Of a stretch of 8,826 nt of DNA, positions 1-6,227 are shown piece after piece (position 1 is the first letter of the stretch; the number at the start of each line of letters is the position of its first letter). The notes beneath the pieces are model-generated. The model was not told where the DNA came from and did not search any database. It saw only the letters and a program-made list of their open reading frames with translations. Location of the stretch: positions 1-8,826 of the forward strand of contig CALMBI010000139.1 of assembly GCA_937860115.1 (NCBI GenBank), read 5' to 3'. Position numbers and translations under genes: made by a program. Source of the DNA: an uncultured Arcobacter sp. Its GTDB lineage: Bacteria > Campylobacterota > Campylobacteria > Campylobacterales > Arcobacteraceae.

Positions 1-515
1 TTGATTTTGATGAGGTTGGTGTACACAATATACACAGACAGATTGGATTTAAAGTAGGGGATGAGGGCAGATTTAAGTGTGAAGTATTAAAAGAGCTGAT
101 CATTTCACGTTGCCCTTACGTTGAAGTTGAAGCAATTGTAGGTAGTTTTGATGATTTTATAAAATTGGCTATCAAACCAGATCTTATTTTAGATGCTACA
201 GATAATCTTCCAAGTCGAGCAAAAATAGATAGTTATGCAAAAGAGAACGATATCCCTTGGATTTATGGAAGTGTAGAAGAGTTTCATGGGCAGGTGTGTT
301 TTTTTAATGAAGCTTCGTTTGAAAGTGTTTTTAGTGTTAAAGAGAGAACACCAAATGGGATTGCATGTCCAATTGTGATGCATATAGCATCTATCCAAGC
401 AAATTTAGCACTCAAATATCTTGCTGGATTTGAAGTGAAAAAAGATTTTTTATATTATATATTTTTTAATAATGAAGGGGAATATACTCTTCAAAAATTT
501 AATCTTCCAAAATAA
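1..515 (+). CDS. ThiF/MoeB/HesA-family adenylyltransferase (5' partial)
   Basis: This is the C-terminal 170 residues of an E1-like enzyme; the gene begins left of the window and is read in the frame starting at base 3. Family members bind ATP and adenylate the C-terminus of a small sulfur carrier (ThiS, MoaD) or a related substrate, in the cytoplasm. Near the edge one reads the VHNIHRQIGF segment, matching the family's NxxRQ motif with its ATP-contacting Arg. Next comes DATDNLPSR, the TDN-xxx-R nucleotide/Mg-binding motif, then GSVEEFHGQV, the usual strand-turn before the crossover loop. IASIQANLALKYLAG matches the helix that ends the fold in MoeB and ThiF. The two CxxC zinc pairs of classical MoeB/ThiF are absent: only isolated Cys are seen (in QVCFF and GIACPI) and the protein stops soon after the core fold. 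A TTG at 165 lies inside the domain and is not the start. Family assignment is firm; whether it is thiamine-specific ThiF is uncertain. Confidence 0.85.
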   Translation, partial: DFDEVGVHNIHRQIGFKVGDEGRFKCEVLKELIISRCPYVEVEAIVGSFDDFIKLAIKPDLILDATDNLPSRAKIDSYAKENDIPWIYGSVEEFHGQVCFFNEASFESVFSVKERTPNGIACPIVMHIASIQANLALKYLAGFEVKKDFLYYIFFNNEGEYTLQKFNLPK

Positions 516-527
516 CTTTTAGGCAAT

Positions 528-558
528 AAAAAAAGGTGGCTTTAAAACCACCTTTTTT
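528..558. terminator. Bidirectional Rho-independent terminator
   Basis: A perfect GGTGG (535-539) / CCACC (548-552) stem with an 8-base loop is flanked by seven A's on the left (528-534) and six T's on the right (553-558). The A and T tracts can also pair, lengthening the stem to about 11 bp. It sits between the convergent adenylyltransferase gene (ends 515) and glnK (ends 577), so it has a U-tract for transcripts arriving from either side. Confidence 0.85.
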
Positions 559-576
559 AAAACGAGAAGCTGTAAA

Positions 577-915
577 CTATACAGCTTCACTTCCTGTTTC
601 ACCAGTTCTAATTCTGATAACATCATCAACAGGTAAAACAAAGATTTTTCCATCTCCAATTTTTCCAGTTTTTCCGCTATCAGTTATGATTTTTACACAT
701 TTTTCAACATCTTCATCATTTACTACTAACTCAATTTTTGTTTTTGCTAAGAAATCAACGATATACTCAGCTCCTCTGTAAAGTTCACTATGACCTTGTT
801 GTCTTCCGTAACCTTTTACATCCGTTACAGTCATACCTGTTACACCTGCCTCACCTAAAGCTTCTTTTACATCTTCAAGTTTAAAAGGTTTGATAATTGC
901 TTCTATTTTTTTCAT
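577..915 (-). CDS. glnK: P-II nitrogen regulatory protein GlnK/GlnB
   Basis: A 112-residue P-II signalling protein, exactly the family's usual length and very close to E. coli GlnB/GlnK throughout. P-II is a cytoplasmic trimer that senses 2-oxoglutarate and ATP/ADP and controls ammonium uptake and nitrogen enzymes through its T-loop. The T-loop (about residues 37-55) contains GHSELYRGAEY with Tyr51, the uridylylation site in proteobacteria, so covalent control by a GlnD-type enzyme is possible. The nucleotide-binding signature TGKIGDGK (83-90, Lys90) and Arg101/Arg103 in VIRIRTG are present. The start is supported by AAGGAA (complement of 921-926), seven bases from its ATG, and by the family's standard N-terminus MKKIEAIIKP. 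It lies directly after amtB on the same strand, hence the name GlnK and the likely role of gating AmtB. GlnB and GlnK cannot be separated by sequence alone. It ends with TAG. Confidence 0.97.
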   Translation of the reverse strand: MKKIEAIIKPFKLEDVKEALGEAGVTGMTVTDVKGYGRQQGHSELYRGAEYIVDFLAKTKIELVVNDEDVEKCVKIITDSGKTGKIGDGKIFVLPVDDVIRIRTGETGSEAV

Positions 916-950
916 ATTATTTCCTTAAAAAATGTTCCATTTTTATTCAA

Positions 951-979
951 CTTTAGTTTGAAACGTATTTAAACTAAAG
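951..979 (-). repeat. 9-bp inverted repeat upstream of glnK
   Basis: CTTTAGTTT (951-959) and AAACTAAAG (971-979) are perfect reverse complements around an 11-base centre. The element lies 36 bp upstream of the glnK start and 42 bp beyond the amtB stop. It is A+T rich with no T-run right after it in the direction of glnK, so it is a poor terminator. It could be an operator, or an RNA hairpin in the amtB-glnK message. The function is inferred only. Confidence 0.6.
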
Positions 980-991
980 AACCTCATTGAA

Positions 992-1013
992 AACAAGCGA
1001 AGAATCGCTTGTT
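992..1013 (-). terminator. Hairpin just after amtB (weak terminator or attenuator)
   Basis: A perfect 9-bp stem, AACAAGCGA (992-1000) with TCGCTTGTT (1005-1013), and a 4-base loop lies 7 bp beyond the amtB stop codon. In the direction of amtB transcription it is followed by only TTTTC (the stem ends in TT and two more T's follow), so the U-tract is short. It may give partial termination or protect the 3' end of the amtB message, which would set different levels of amtB and glnK RNA. The stem is seen directly; the role is inferred. Confidence 0.55.
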
Positions 1014-1020
1014 ATACTAT

Positions 1021-2331
1021 TTAGATGTTAAGAGATTTTTCTCCATGTGTTGCTTCATCAAGACCGATAGACTCAGATTCTTCATCCACTCTACCACCAC
1101 CAGTTAAAGCAGATGCGATATAGTAAACAACGATTGTTCCAACTAATGTGAATAACCCTACTACTGCTACAGATTCTAATTGAACCATGAATTGACCCAT
1201 TCTATCACCTGATTCTTTTAATGGTCCATCCCATAAAAGATCTTTATCATTAAGAGCAAATAATGCTGTAGCTAATGCTCCCCAAAGTCCCGCTAAGAAG
1301 TGGATACCAAATGCATCTAAAGAATCATCATATCCAAGTTTTTTCTTGAGTACTACTACACCAAAGAATGCGATTACTGAACCAAATGCACCGATAATAA
1401 ATGAACCACTTACATCTACAAATCCTGCAGCTGGAGTAATAGCAACTAAACCAGCAACGACACCAGAAACAGCACCTAAAAGAGTAACTTTTTTGTATAC
1501 AGCGTACTCAAGTAACATCCATGTGATTGCAGCTACTGAAGGAGCAAGTGCAGTTGTTAAATAAGCTAAACCAGCAACACTATTTGCACCAAATGCAGAT
1601 CCACCATTGAATCCAAACCATCCAAACCATAATAATGCAGCACCAAGAGCAGTTAACATGATACTCATAGGTTTCATTGCAGCTTTTTGATAATCTTTTC
1701 TTTTACCAATTAAGATAGCCAACACTAAACCAGCAAGACCACCATTCATGTGTACAACAGTACCACCAGCAAAATCTAAAGCACCAGCATCAAATAATAA
1801 AGCTCCAGATCCACCCCATACCATGTGTGTAATTGGTGCATAAACAGCTATTGTCCAAATAAATACAAAGATTAACCATGTTGAGAATTTCATTCTCTCA
1901 ATAACAGATCCACTAGCAATCGCAACAGTAATAGCAGCGAAAGTTCCTTGGAATACTACAAATACGTATGTTGGATAAGTTCCACTTAGGTCAGTCCATT
2001 TTACTTCACTTAAGAACATATTTCCAAAACCACCGATGAAGCTTTGCATAGAACCTCCATCACCAAATGCCATTGAGTATCCAGCTACGATCCAAGCTAC
2101 AAAACCAACAACAAATGCTCCAAATACCATTGCATAGGTATTTAATAAGTTTTTACTTCTTGTCATACCACCATAAAATAGTGCAAGTCCTGCTGGTGTC
2201 ATTAATAAAACTAATGCTGCTGACATCATCATCCATGCAGTATTACCACTGTCTAAAACCGGCGCATCATCTGCTAAAAGCAAAGCAGGTGAAAGTAACG
2301 CGAGTAAACTGTAAAGTTTGTTTTTCATCAT
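1021..2331 (-). CDS. amtB: Ammonium transporter AmtB
   Basis: A 436-residue Amt/Mep/Rh-family ammonium channel of the inner membrane; it forms trimers that conduct ammonium into the cell. The N-terminus MMKNKLYSLLALLSPALLLA followed by DDAPV is a good cleavable signal peptide, as in E. coli AmtB, and about 11 membrane helices follow. Clear signatures are the LFYGGMTRSKN turn after helix 1, DFAGGTVVHMNGGLAGLV with Asp186 and the first pore His (His194), LLWFGWFGFNGGSAFGAN, GLVAITPAAGFV, and FGIHFLAGLWG with the second pore His (His344). The tail GLDEATHGE is the usual cytoplasmic C-terminus that helps contact P-II. The start at 2331 is chosen because AAAGGA (complement of 2338-2343) is six bases away; the adjacent ATG at 2328 is the only close rival. 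A longer frame to 2370 would place extra charged residues before the signal peptide. It is followed by glnK, its expected regulator. Confidence 0.97.
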   Translation of the reverse strand: MMKNKLYSLLALLSPALLLADDAPVLDSGNTAWMMMSAALVLLMTPAGLALFYGGMTRSKNLLNTYAMVFGAFVVGFVAWIVAGYSMAFGDGGSMQSFIGGFGNMFLSEVKWTDLSGTYPTYVFVVFQGTFAAITVAIASGSVIERMKFSTWLIFVFIWTIAVYAPITHMVWGGSGALLFDAGALDFAGGTVVHMNGGLAGLVLAILIGKRKDYQKAAMKPMSIMLTALGAALLWFGWFGFNGGSAFGANSVAGLAYLTTALAPSVAAITWMLLEYAVYKKVTLLGAVSGVVAGLVAITPAAGFVDVSGSFIIGAFGSVIAFFGVVVLKKKLGYDDSLDAFGIHFLAGLWGALATALFALNDKDLLWDGPLKESGDRMGQFMVQLESVAVVGLFTLVGTIVVYYIASALTGGGRVDEESESIGLDEATHGEKSLNI

Positions 2332-2337
2332 CTTATA

Positions 2338-2343
2338 TCCTTT
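2338..2343 (-). promoter_or_regulatory. Ribosome binding site deciding the amtB start
   Basis: AAAGGA on the minus strand lies six bases before the ATG at 2331 and nine before the ATG at 2328. It overlaps the coding frame of a longer candidate that would begin at 2370. This places the real start at the signal peptide rather than 13 codons upstream. Confidence 0.75.
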
Positions 2344-2402
2344 TTTTGAGTTATTGAATAAATCAATCAATGGAAGTATGACAAATTTTGGAAACCATTT
2401 GA

Positions 2403-2443
2403 ATAACTATTTTGTATAAAAAATATACAGTTATTTTGTATAA
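2403..2443 (-). promoter_or_regulatory. Repeat-containing promoter/operator region of amtB
   Basis: A 12-base direct repeat TATTTTGTATAA occurs at 2408-2419 and 2432-2443, spaced 24 bp start to start. Within it, TGTATA (2413-2418) and TATACA (2424-2429) form an inverted repeat around five A's. ATAACT (2403-2408) and AGTTAT (2429-2434) add a second, overlapping dyad. Read toward amtB, each copy contains TATACA, a possible -10 box preceded at the nearer copy by a T-run, so this could hold tandem promoters, paired regulator sites, or both. It lies about 75-110 bp upstream of the amtB start. No sigma-54 GG/GC pair was found nearby. The repeats are seen directly; the function is inferred. Confidence 0.45.
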
Positions 2444-2515
2444 GATGATATTAATCTAAACTTACCTTTTGGTATTAAAGAGATCAAACTTAATCTAATA
2501 CAACTTTTCTTTCGA

Positions 2516-2521
2516 TATAAT
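2516..2521 (+). promoter_or_regulatory. -10 box of the ccsBA promoter
   Basis: A perfect TATAAT at 2516-2521 is preceded by the T-rich stretch CTTTTCTTTCG, the pattern of sigma-70 promoters in Campylobacterota, where the -35 is weak. Transcription would start near 2528, leaving a leader of about 28 bases that holds the ribosome site AAAGG (2541-2545) ten bases before the ATG at 2556. Confidence 0.6.
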
Positions 2522-2555
2522 TCGCACCAATTCACGAAGAAAAGGTAATATATCG

Positions 2556-5288
2556 ATGTTTTCAAAACTATTTTTTTCATATTGGACTACTATCATTTTA
2601 CTCTCAATCTTAGCAATAGGTGCTGGGGTTGCAACATTTATAGAGAATGATTTTGGTACTTCAACAGCAAGAATACTTGTATACAATAGCTTCTGGTATG
2701 AACTAGCACTCATCTTAACAGCATTTAATCTAGCAGGTATTATGTTTAATACAAAGATGATGAAAAGTAAAGCTAAATTTATTTTTCATGGATCATTTGT
2801 TGTTATGTTAATTGGTGCAGGTATGACAAGATACTACGGATATGAGGGTATTATGAATATTAGAGAGGGTGAGACAACAAATCAAATGATCTCACTTGAA
2901 CCATATATTCATGTTACAACGTATAATGAAAATAATACAACAAATACAACATATTTTGAAAAAGATTTTGCTGCTATTGGAAGTAACAATTTTTCATATA
3001 AAGTGCCTTTAAATGGGACAGATCTAGAGATCAGTTTTGTTAATTATGAGTTAGCAAAAAAAGGGAAAAGCAAGATGGGCCTTGTAACGCTTCAAGCAAC
3101 TTACAAAGGTGAAGCTTTGCAAGAGAGACTTGTTGGACAAAGAGGTATGAGAACAGGTGTTGTAAAAGATTTAGTGTTTAAAGATGGTACAAAGATCTCT
3201 TTAGAATATGGATCAAAACATATGGAACTTCCATTTGCTATAAAATTAGAAGATTTTGAGCTTGAAAGATATCCAGGAAGTATGGCACCTTCATCTTATT
3301 CTAGTAAAGTAGTTTTAGTTGATAAAGTAAATAATGTAGAGTTTCCATTTCATATCTATATGAATCATATTTTATATTATGATGGATTTAAATTTTTCCA
3401 AAGTTCATATGATCAAGATGAATTAGGGACTGTATTATCAGTTAATAAAGATATTGGGCATTGGCCTACATATCTTGGATATTTTTTATTAGCAGTGGGA
3501 TTAATTATGAACTTCTTTGATAAAGAATCACGATTTAGTAAACTTACAAGATACATAGCAAAAGCAAACCAAACGGCAGTGATCGCTCTTGTAGCCTTTT
3601 TAAGTATCGGTGCAACTTCTCTTAAAGCTGAAGTGAGACCTATTCAAAATTTAGGGAATACTGTTTCATATCTAGAGACTTACCAAGATGAAAGTAAAGA
3701 GATTGCAAAACAGTTTGGAGAACTTATCGTTCAAGCTGAGATGGGTAGAATGAAACCTATGGATACTCTTTCAAAAGAGATGCTCAATAAACTCACAAGA
3801 AAAAGTGAATTTTTAGGAATGGATCCAAATCAAGTAGTTCTTGGAATGTTATCTCACCCTGATATTTGGAAAGATATCAAAATTATAAAAATTGATACAC
3901 CAAAACTAAGAGAGTATCTTGGTCTTCCAAAAGATAGAACATTTGCTGCATTTAGTGAAATTCTTACTGAAAATGGTTACAAACTTGCAAACTTACTTGA
4001 AGAGGTAAATCAAATAGATCCAAATCAAAGGGGAACTTTTGAAAAAGATGCTTTAAGAGTTGATGAGAGAGTCAATATTATCTATATGATCTTTACAAGT
4101 GAGATGTTTAAAATATATCCAAAATTTAAAGATCCAAATAACCTTTGGGTGAGTCCAACCGTTGCCATCAATACATTTGAAGGAAAAGATAAAGAGGTAG
4201 TATATTACATCACAAATAATTTTCTTGGTGGAGTAAGTGAAGGAAATTATACATCTGCTTCTAAAGGATTAGAACTTGTATCTATGTATCAACAAAGATT
4301 TGGAAAAGATATCTACCCAAGTGAAGCAAAAATCAAAACAGAGTTGATGTTTAATAAACTAGATATTTTCCCAAGATTAACATTAGTTTATTTATTACTT
4401 GGTATTGTGATGTTTATTATTGCATTTGCTACAGTATTTAAACAATCTTTGGCATCAAAAAGATTAAATACTATTCTTTTTGTGATATTAGCAATCCTTT
4501 TTACTATCCAAACAATCGGTATGGGATTTAGATGGTATATTAGTGGACATGCACCATGGAGTAACACTTATGAGTCACTAGTCTATATTGCATGGAGTAT
4601 TATGCTTGCAGGTGTAGTGTTCTTTAGACATACACTTATGGCTCTTAGTGCAACTGTTGTGATGGCTGCTGTGTTTATGTTTACAGCGCATCTAAGTGGT
4701 ATCGATCCACAAATTACAAATCTTGTGCCTGTACTTAAATCATATTGGTTAACTATCCACGTATCTATCATAACAGGTTCGTATGGATTCTTAGCACTTG
4801 GTGGGATGCTTGGTCTAATGGCACTTATATTATTTAATTTTAGAAGTGAAACGAAACCACACATCGATAAAACTATCAAACATATAACAGCTATCAATGA
4901 AGCTGCACTTATTATTGGACTTGCAGCACTTGTGGTTGGAAACTTCCTTGGTGGTGTATGGGCAAATGAATCATGGGGAAGATATTGGGGATGGGATCCA
5001 AAAGAAACATGGGCTTATGTAGCAATTGTTGTATATGCAATTGTACTTCACTTAAGATTGATTCCAAAACTCAATCGTCCATATATTTTTGCTGTTGCTT
5101 CAACTTTGGCATTTAGCACTATTTTAATGACATATTTTGGAGTTAATTTTTATCTCAGTGGAATGCATTCATACGCGACTGGTGATCCAGTGCCAATCCC
5201 TATGTGGGTATATGTTGTAACAGCATCAGTGTTTACACTTATTGCTTTAGCATATAGAAAAAGAGACCTTTCGGTTATAAAAGTATAA
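2556..5288 (+). CDS. ccsBA: Fused cytochrome c synthetase CcsBA (ResB-CcsA)
   Basis: A 910-residue inner-membrane protein joining CcsB/ResB and CcsA/ResC, the system II machine that exports haem and attaches it to CXXCH apocytochromes outside the membrane. The CcsB part has membrane segments near 11-28, 48-65 and 75-92, a periplasmic domain (about 93-303) and a segment near 304-321. A further segment (340-357) leads into a second exported region (about 358-604). The CcsA part follows from 605, with the tryptophan-rich WWD haem motif at 802-820 (Trp802, 807, 811, 813, Asp814). All four His known as haem ligands in the Helicobacter hepaticus fusion have counterparts: TM-His His78 (FIFHGSF) and His832 (VLHLRLIP), and P-His His735 (LTIHVSI) and His871 (SGMHSYATG). 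Length and layout fit Epsilonproteobacterial CcsBA (about 900-940 residues). It appears intact and heads a three-gene unit; the next gene starts 9 bp downstream. Confidence 0.96.
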   Translation: MFSKLFFSYWTTIILLSILAIGAGVATFIENDFGTSTARILVYNSFWYELALILTAFNLAGIMFNTKMMKSKAKFIFHGSFVVMLIGAGMTRYYGYEGIMNIREGETTNQMISLEPYIHVTTYNENNTTNTTYFEKDFAAIGSNNFSYKVPLNGTDLEISFVNYELAKKGKSKMGLVTLQATYKGEALQERLVGQRGMRTGVVKDLVFKDGTKISLEYGSKHMELPFAIKLEDFELERYPGSMAPSSYSSKVVLVDKVNNVEFPFHIYMNHILYYDGFKFFQSSYDQDELGTVLSVNKDIGHWPTYLGYFLLAVGLIMNFFDKESRFSKLTRYIAKANQTAVIALVAFLSIGATSLKAEVRPIQNLGNTVSYLETYQDESKEIAKQFGELIVQAEMGRMKPMDTLSKEMLNKLTRKSEFLGMDPNQVVLGMLSHPDIWKDIKIIKIDTPKLREYLGLPKDRTFAAFSEILTENGYKLANLLEEVNQIDPNQRGTFEKDALRVDERVNIIYMIFTSEMFKIYPKFKDPNNLWVSPTVAINTFEGKDKEVVYYITNNFLGGVSEGNYTSASKGLELVSMYQQRFGKDIYPSEAKIKTELMFNKLDIFPRLTLVYLLLGIVMFIIAFATVFKQSLASKRLNTILFVILAILFTIQTIGMGFRWYISGHAPWSNTYESLVYIAWSIMLAGVVFFRHTLMALSATVVMAAVFMFTAHLSGIDPQITNLVPVLKSYWLTIHVSIITGSYGFLALGGMLGLMALILFNFRSETKPHIDKTIKHITAINEAALIIGLAALVVGNFLGGVWANESWGRYWGWDPKETWAYVAIVVYAIVLHLRLIPKLNRPYIFAVASTLAFSTILMTYFGVNFYLSGMHSYATGDPVPIPMWVYVVTASVFTLIALAYRKRDLSVIKV

Positions 5289-5297
5289 GGAAGAAAA

Positions 5298-5777
5298 ATG
5301 ACTGATTTTTTTGCTAGTTTTGGAGGGATTATTATATTCCTCCATGTAGTCTCTGCTATTATTTGGGTGGGTGGTATGATTGCAATTAGATTTGCAGTTC
5401 ATTATTCGATCCAAGAGATTGAAGATCCAAAAATCAAACTTGGAAGAACACTAGAATTTTTAAGAAGATTTTTCAATATGGTGATCCCTTCTATTTTGAT
5501 CTTACTTGTCACTGCTCTAATGATGTCAATAGGACTAAATCTTAAAGAATCACCACTCTATGGACTTGTTCATCTAAAAGAAGCTATTTGGACAGTGATG
5601 ACTGTTATATTTACGATTATCTACCTAAAAAGAAATAAAGCGCAAAGGTTTTATGATGAGGGTGATTTTAAAAGTGCGAAAGAGAAACTTATACCACTTG
5701 CAGCTTGGATGATCCCTACAAATATTGTTTTAGGTTTAGTTGCACTTTATCTAGGTGTAACTTTGAGAGGTTTATAA
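5298..5777 (+). CDS. CopD-like four-helix membrane protein
   Basis: A 159-residue integral membrane protein with four predicted helices (about 9-31, 58-80, 96-111, 131-157). The first helix reads LHVVSAIIWVGG, resembling the H-x6-W-x-G-G pattern at the start of CopD-type proteins and, more loosely, of the HemJ family. His16, His35 and His92 (in GLVHLKEAIW) lie in or near helices and could bind haem or copper; this is inference. The length is near HemJ, but the HemJ LPRLFVYH block is missing, so HemJ itself is unlikely. It begins 9 bp after ccsBA with AAGGAAG (5287-5293) overlapping the ccsBA stop codon, so it is probably co-transcribed with ccsBA. The real function is unknown; a helper role in haem or metal handling is suggested only by position and histidines. 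Confidence 0.85.
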   Translation: MTDFFASFGGIIIFLHVVSAIIWVGGMIAIRFAVHYSIQEIEDPKIKLGRTLEFLRRFFNMVIPSILILLVTALMMSIGLNLKESPLYGLVHLKEAIWTVMTVIFTIIYLKRNKAQRFYDEGDFKSAKEKLIPLAAWMIPTNIVLGLVALYLGVTLRGL

Positions 5778-5780
5778 AAT

Positions 5781-6083
5781 ATGTTTAATGACTTTGAAAA
5801 TAAAACAGCTACAGAAAAACTAATAGTAGTTTGTAAAATTGAGGGTTGGTCATTTTTGATTTTGCTTTTTATTGCGATGCCTTTAAAATATTTCCTTGGA
5901 TTTCTAATAGCAACTAAAATTGTAGGGATGATCCACGGAGCACTTTTTATCTGGTTTTTGATCACTTTATATAATTTTCACAATGAAATGAAATATGGAG
6001 TAAAACTTACTATTCTTGCCTTTATAGCTTCAATCGTACCTTTTGGTACATTTTATCTTAATAAACATCTTCAATCAAAATAA
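5781..6083 (+). CDS. DUF3817-like small membrane protein
   Basis: A 100-residue protein with about three membrane segments (roughly 23-43, 46-64, 75-92). The blocks KIEGWSFLILL, AMPLKYFLG, KIVGMIHGALF and PFGTF follow the pattern I associate with the DUF3817 integral-membrane family: an E-G pair (Glu21), P-x-K-Y (Pro34, Lys36), G-x-x-H-G (His52) and a closing P-x-G-T-F. No biochemical role is established for this family as far as I know. The start lies 3 bp after the preceding stop, and its best ribosome site, GAGAGG (5765-5770), sits inside the upstream gene, which suggests translational coupling. It is the last gene of the ccsBA unit and is followed by a hairpin. Confidence 0.85.
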   Translation: MFNDFENKTATEKLIVVCKIEGWSFLILLFIAMPLKYFLGFLIATKIVGMIHGALFIWFLITLYNFHNEMKYGVKLTILAFIASIVPFGTFYLNKHLQSK

Positions 6084-6086
6084 GAA

Positions 6087-6113
6087 AACCTGATAATTGA
6101 TTTTTATCAGGTT
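6087..6113 (+). terminator. Hairpin terminator of the ccsBA unit
   Basis: AACCTGATAA (6087-6096) pairs perfectly with TTATCAGGTT (6104-6113) around a 7-base loop, starting 3 bp after the stop codon at 6083. The run after it is GTTTAG, so the U-tract is imperfect. A 10-bp stem directly after the last gene still makes termination likely. Confidence 0.7.
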
Positions 6114-6146
6114 GTTTAGATTAATAACTTTTTTGTTACAATCTTT

Positions 6147-6175
6147 TTTATAGTTACAAATTAAAGTCATATACT
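6147..6175 (+). promoter_or_regulatory. Candidate promoter of the soluble kinase gene
   Basis: TATACT (6170-6175) is one base from the TATAAT consensus, with TTTATA (6147-6152) exactly 17 bp upstream as a weak -35. It lies between the preceding hairpin and the kinase start at 6228, giving a leader of about 45 bases. A+T richness makes chance matches common here. Confidence 0.35.
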
Positions 6176-6214
6176 TCTCTCGTGATTTTATTTTTATTCT
6201 AAATTATTTTTTCA

Positions 6215-6220
6215 AAGAGG
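6215..6220 (+). promoter_or_regulatory. Ribosome binding site deciding the 6228 start
   Basis: AAGAGG lies seven bases before the ATG at 6228 but only one base before the in-frame TTG at 6222. The ATG is therefore taken as the start of the soluble kinase gene. Confidence 0.7.
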
Positions 6221-6227
6221 TTTGAAT

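Noticed and set aside
165..515. A separate 116-codon gene starting at TTG 165
   Set aside because: The same frame is open to the window's left edge and carries the NxxRQ motif of the same domain, so 165 is internal to a truncated gene.
1346..1564. Antisense open frames over amtB, glnK, ccsBA and the kinases
   Set aside because: They are low-complexity or unlike any protein, lack ribosome sites, and lie opposite well-supported genes.
2332..2555. Sigma-54 promoter for amtB
   Set aside because: No GG-N10-GC pair in the right context was found on the minus strand; the region looks like A+T-rich sigma-70 DNA.
5298..5777. HemJ protoporphyrinogen oxidase
   Set aside because: The length and first-helix His are similar, but the LPRLFVYH block typical of HemJ is absent.
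6135..6159. Direct repeat GTTACAA (6135-6141, 6153-6159) before the soluble kinase
   Set aside because: Seven bases in A+T-rich DNA, overlapping a weak promoter match, is within what chance gives; it is not strong enough to call an operator.
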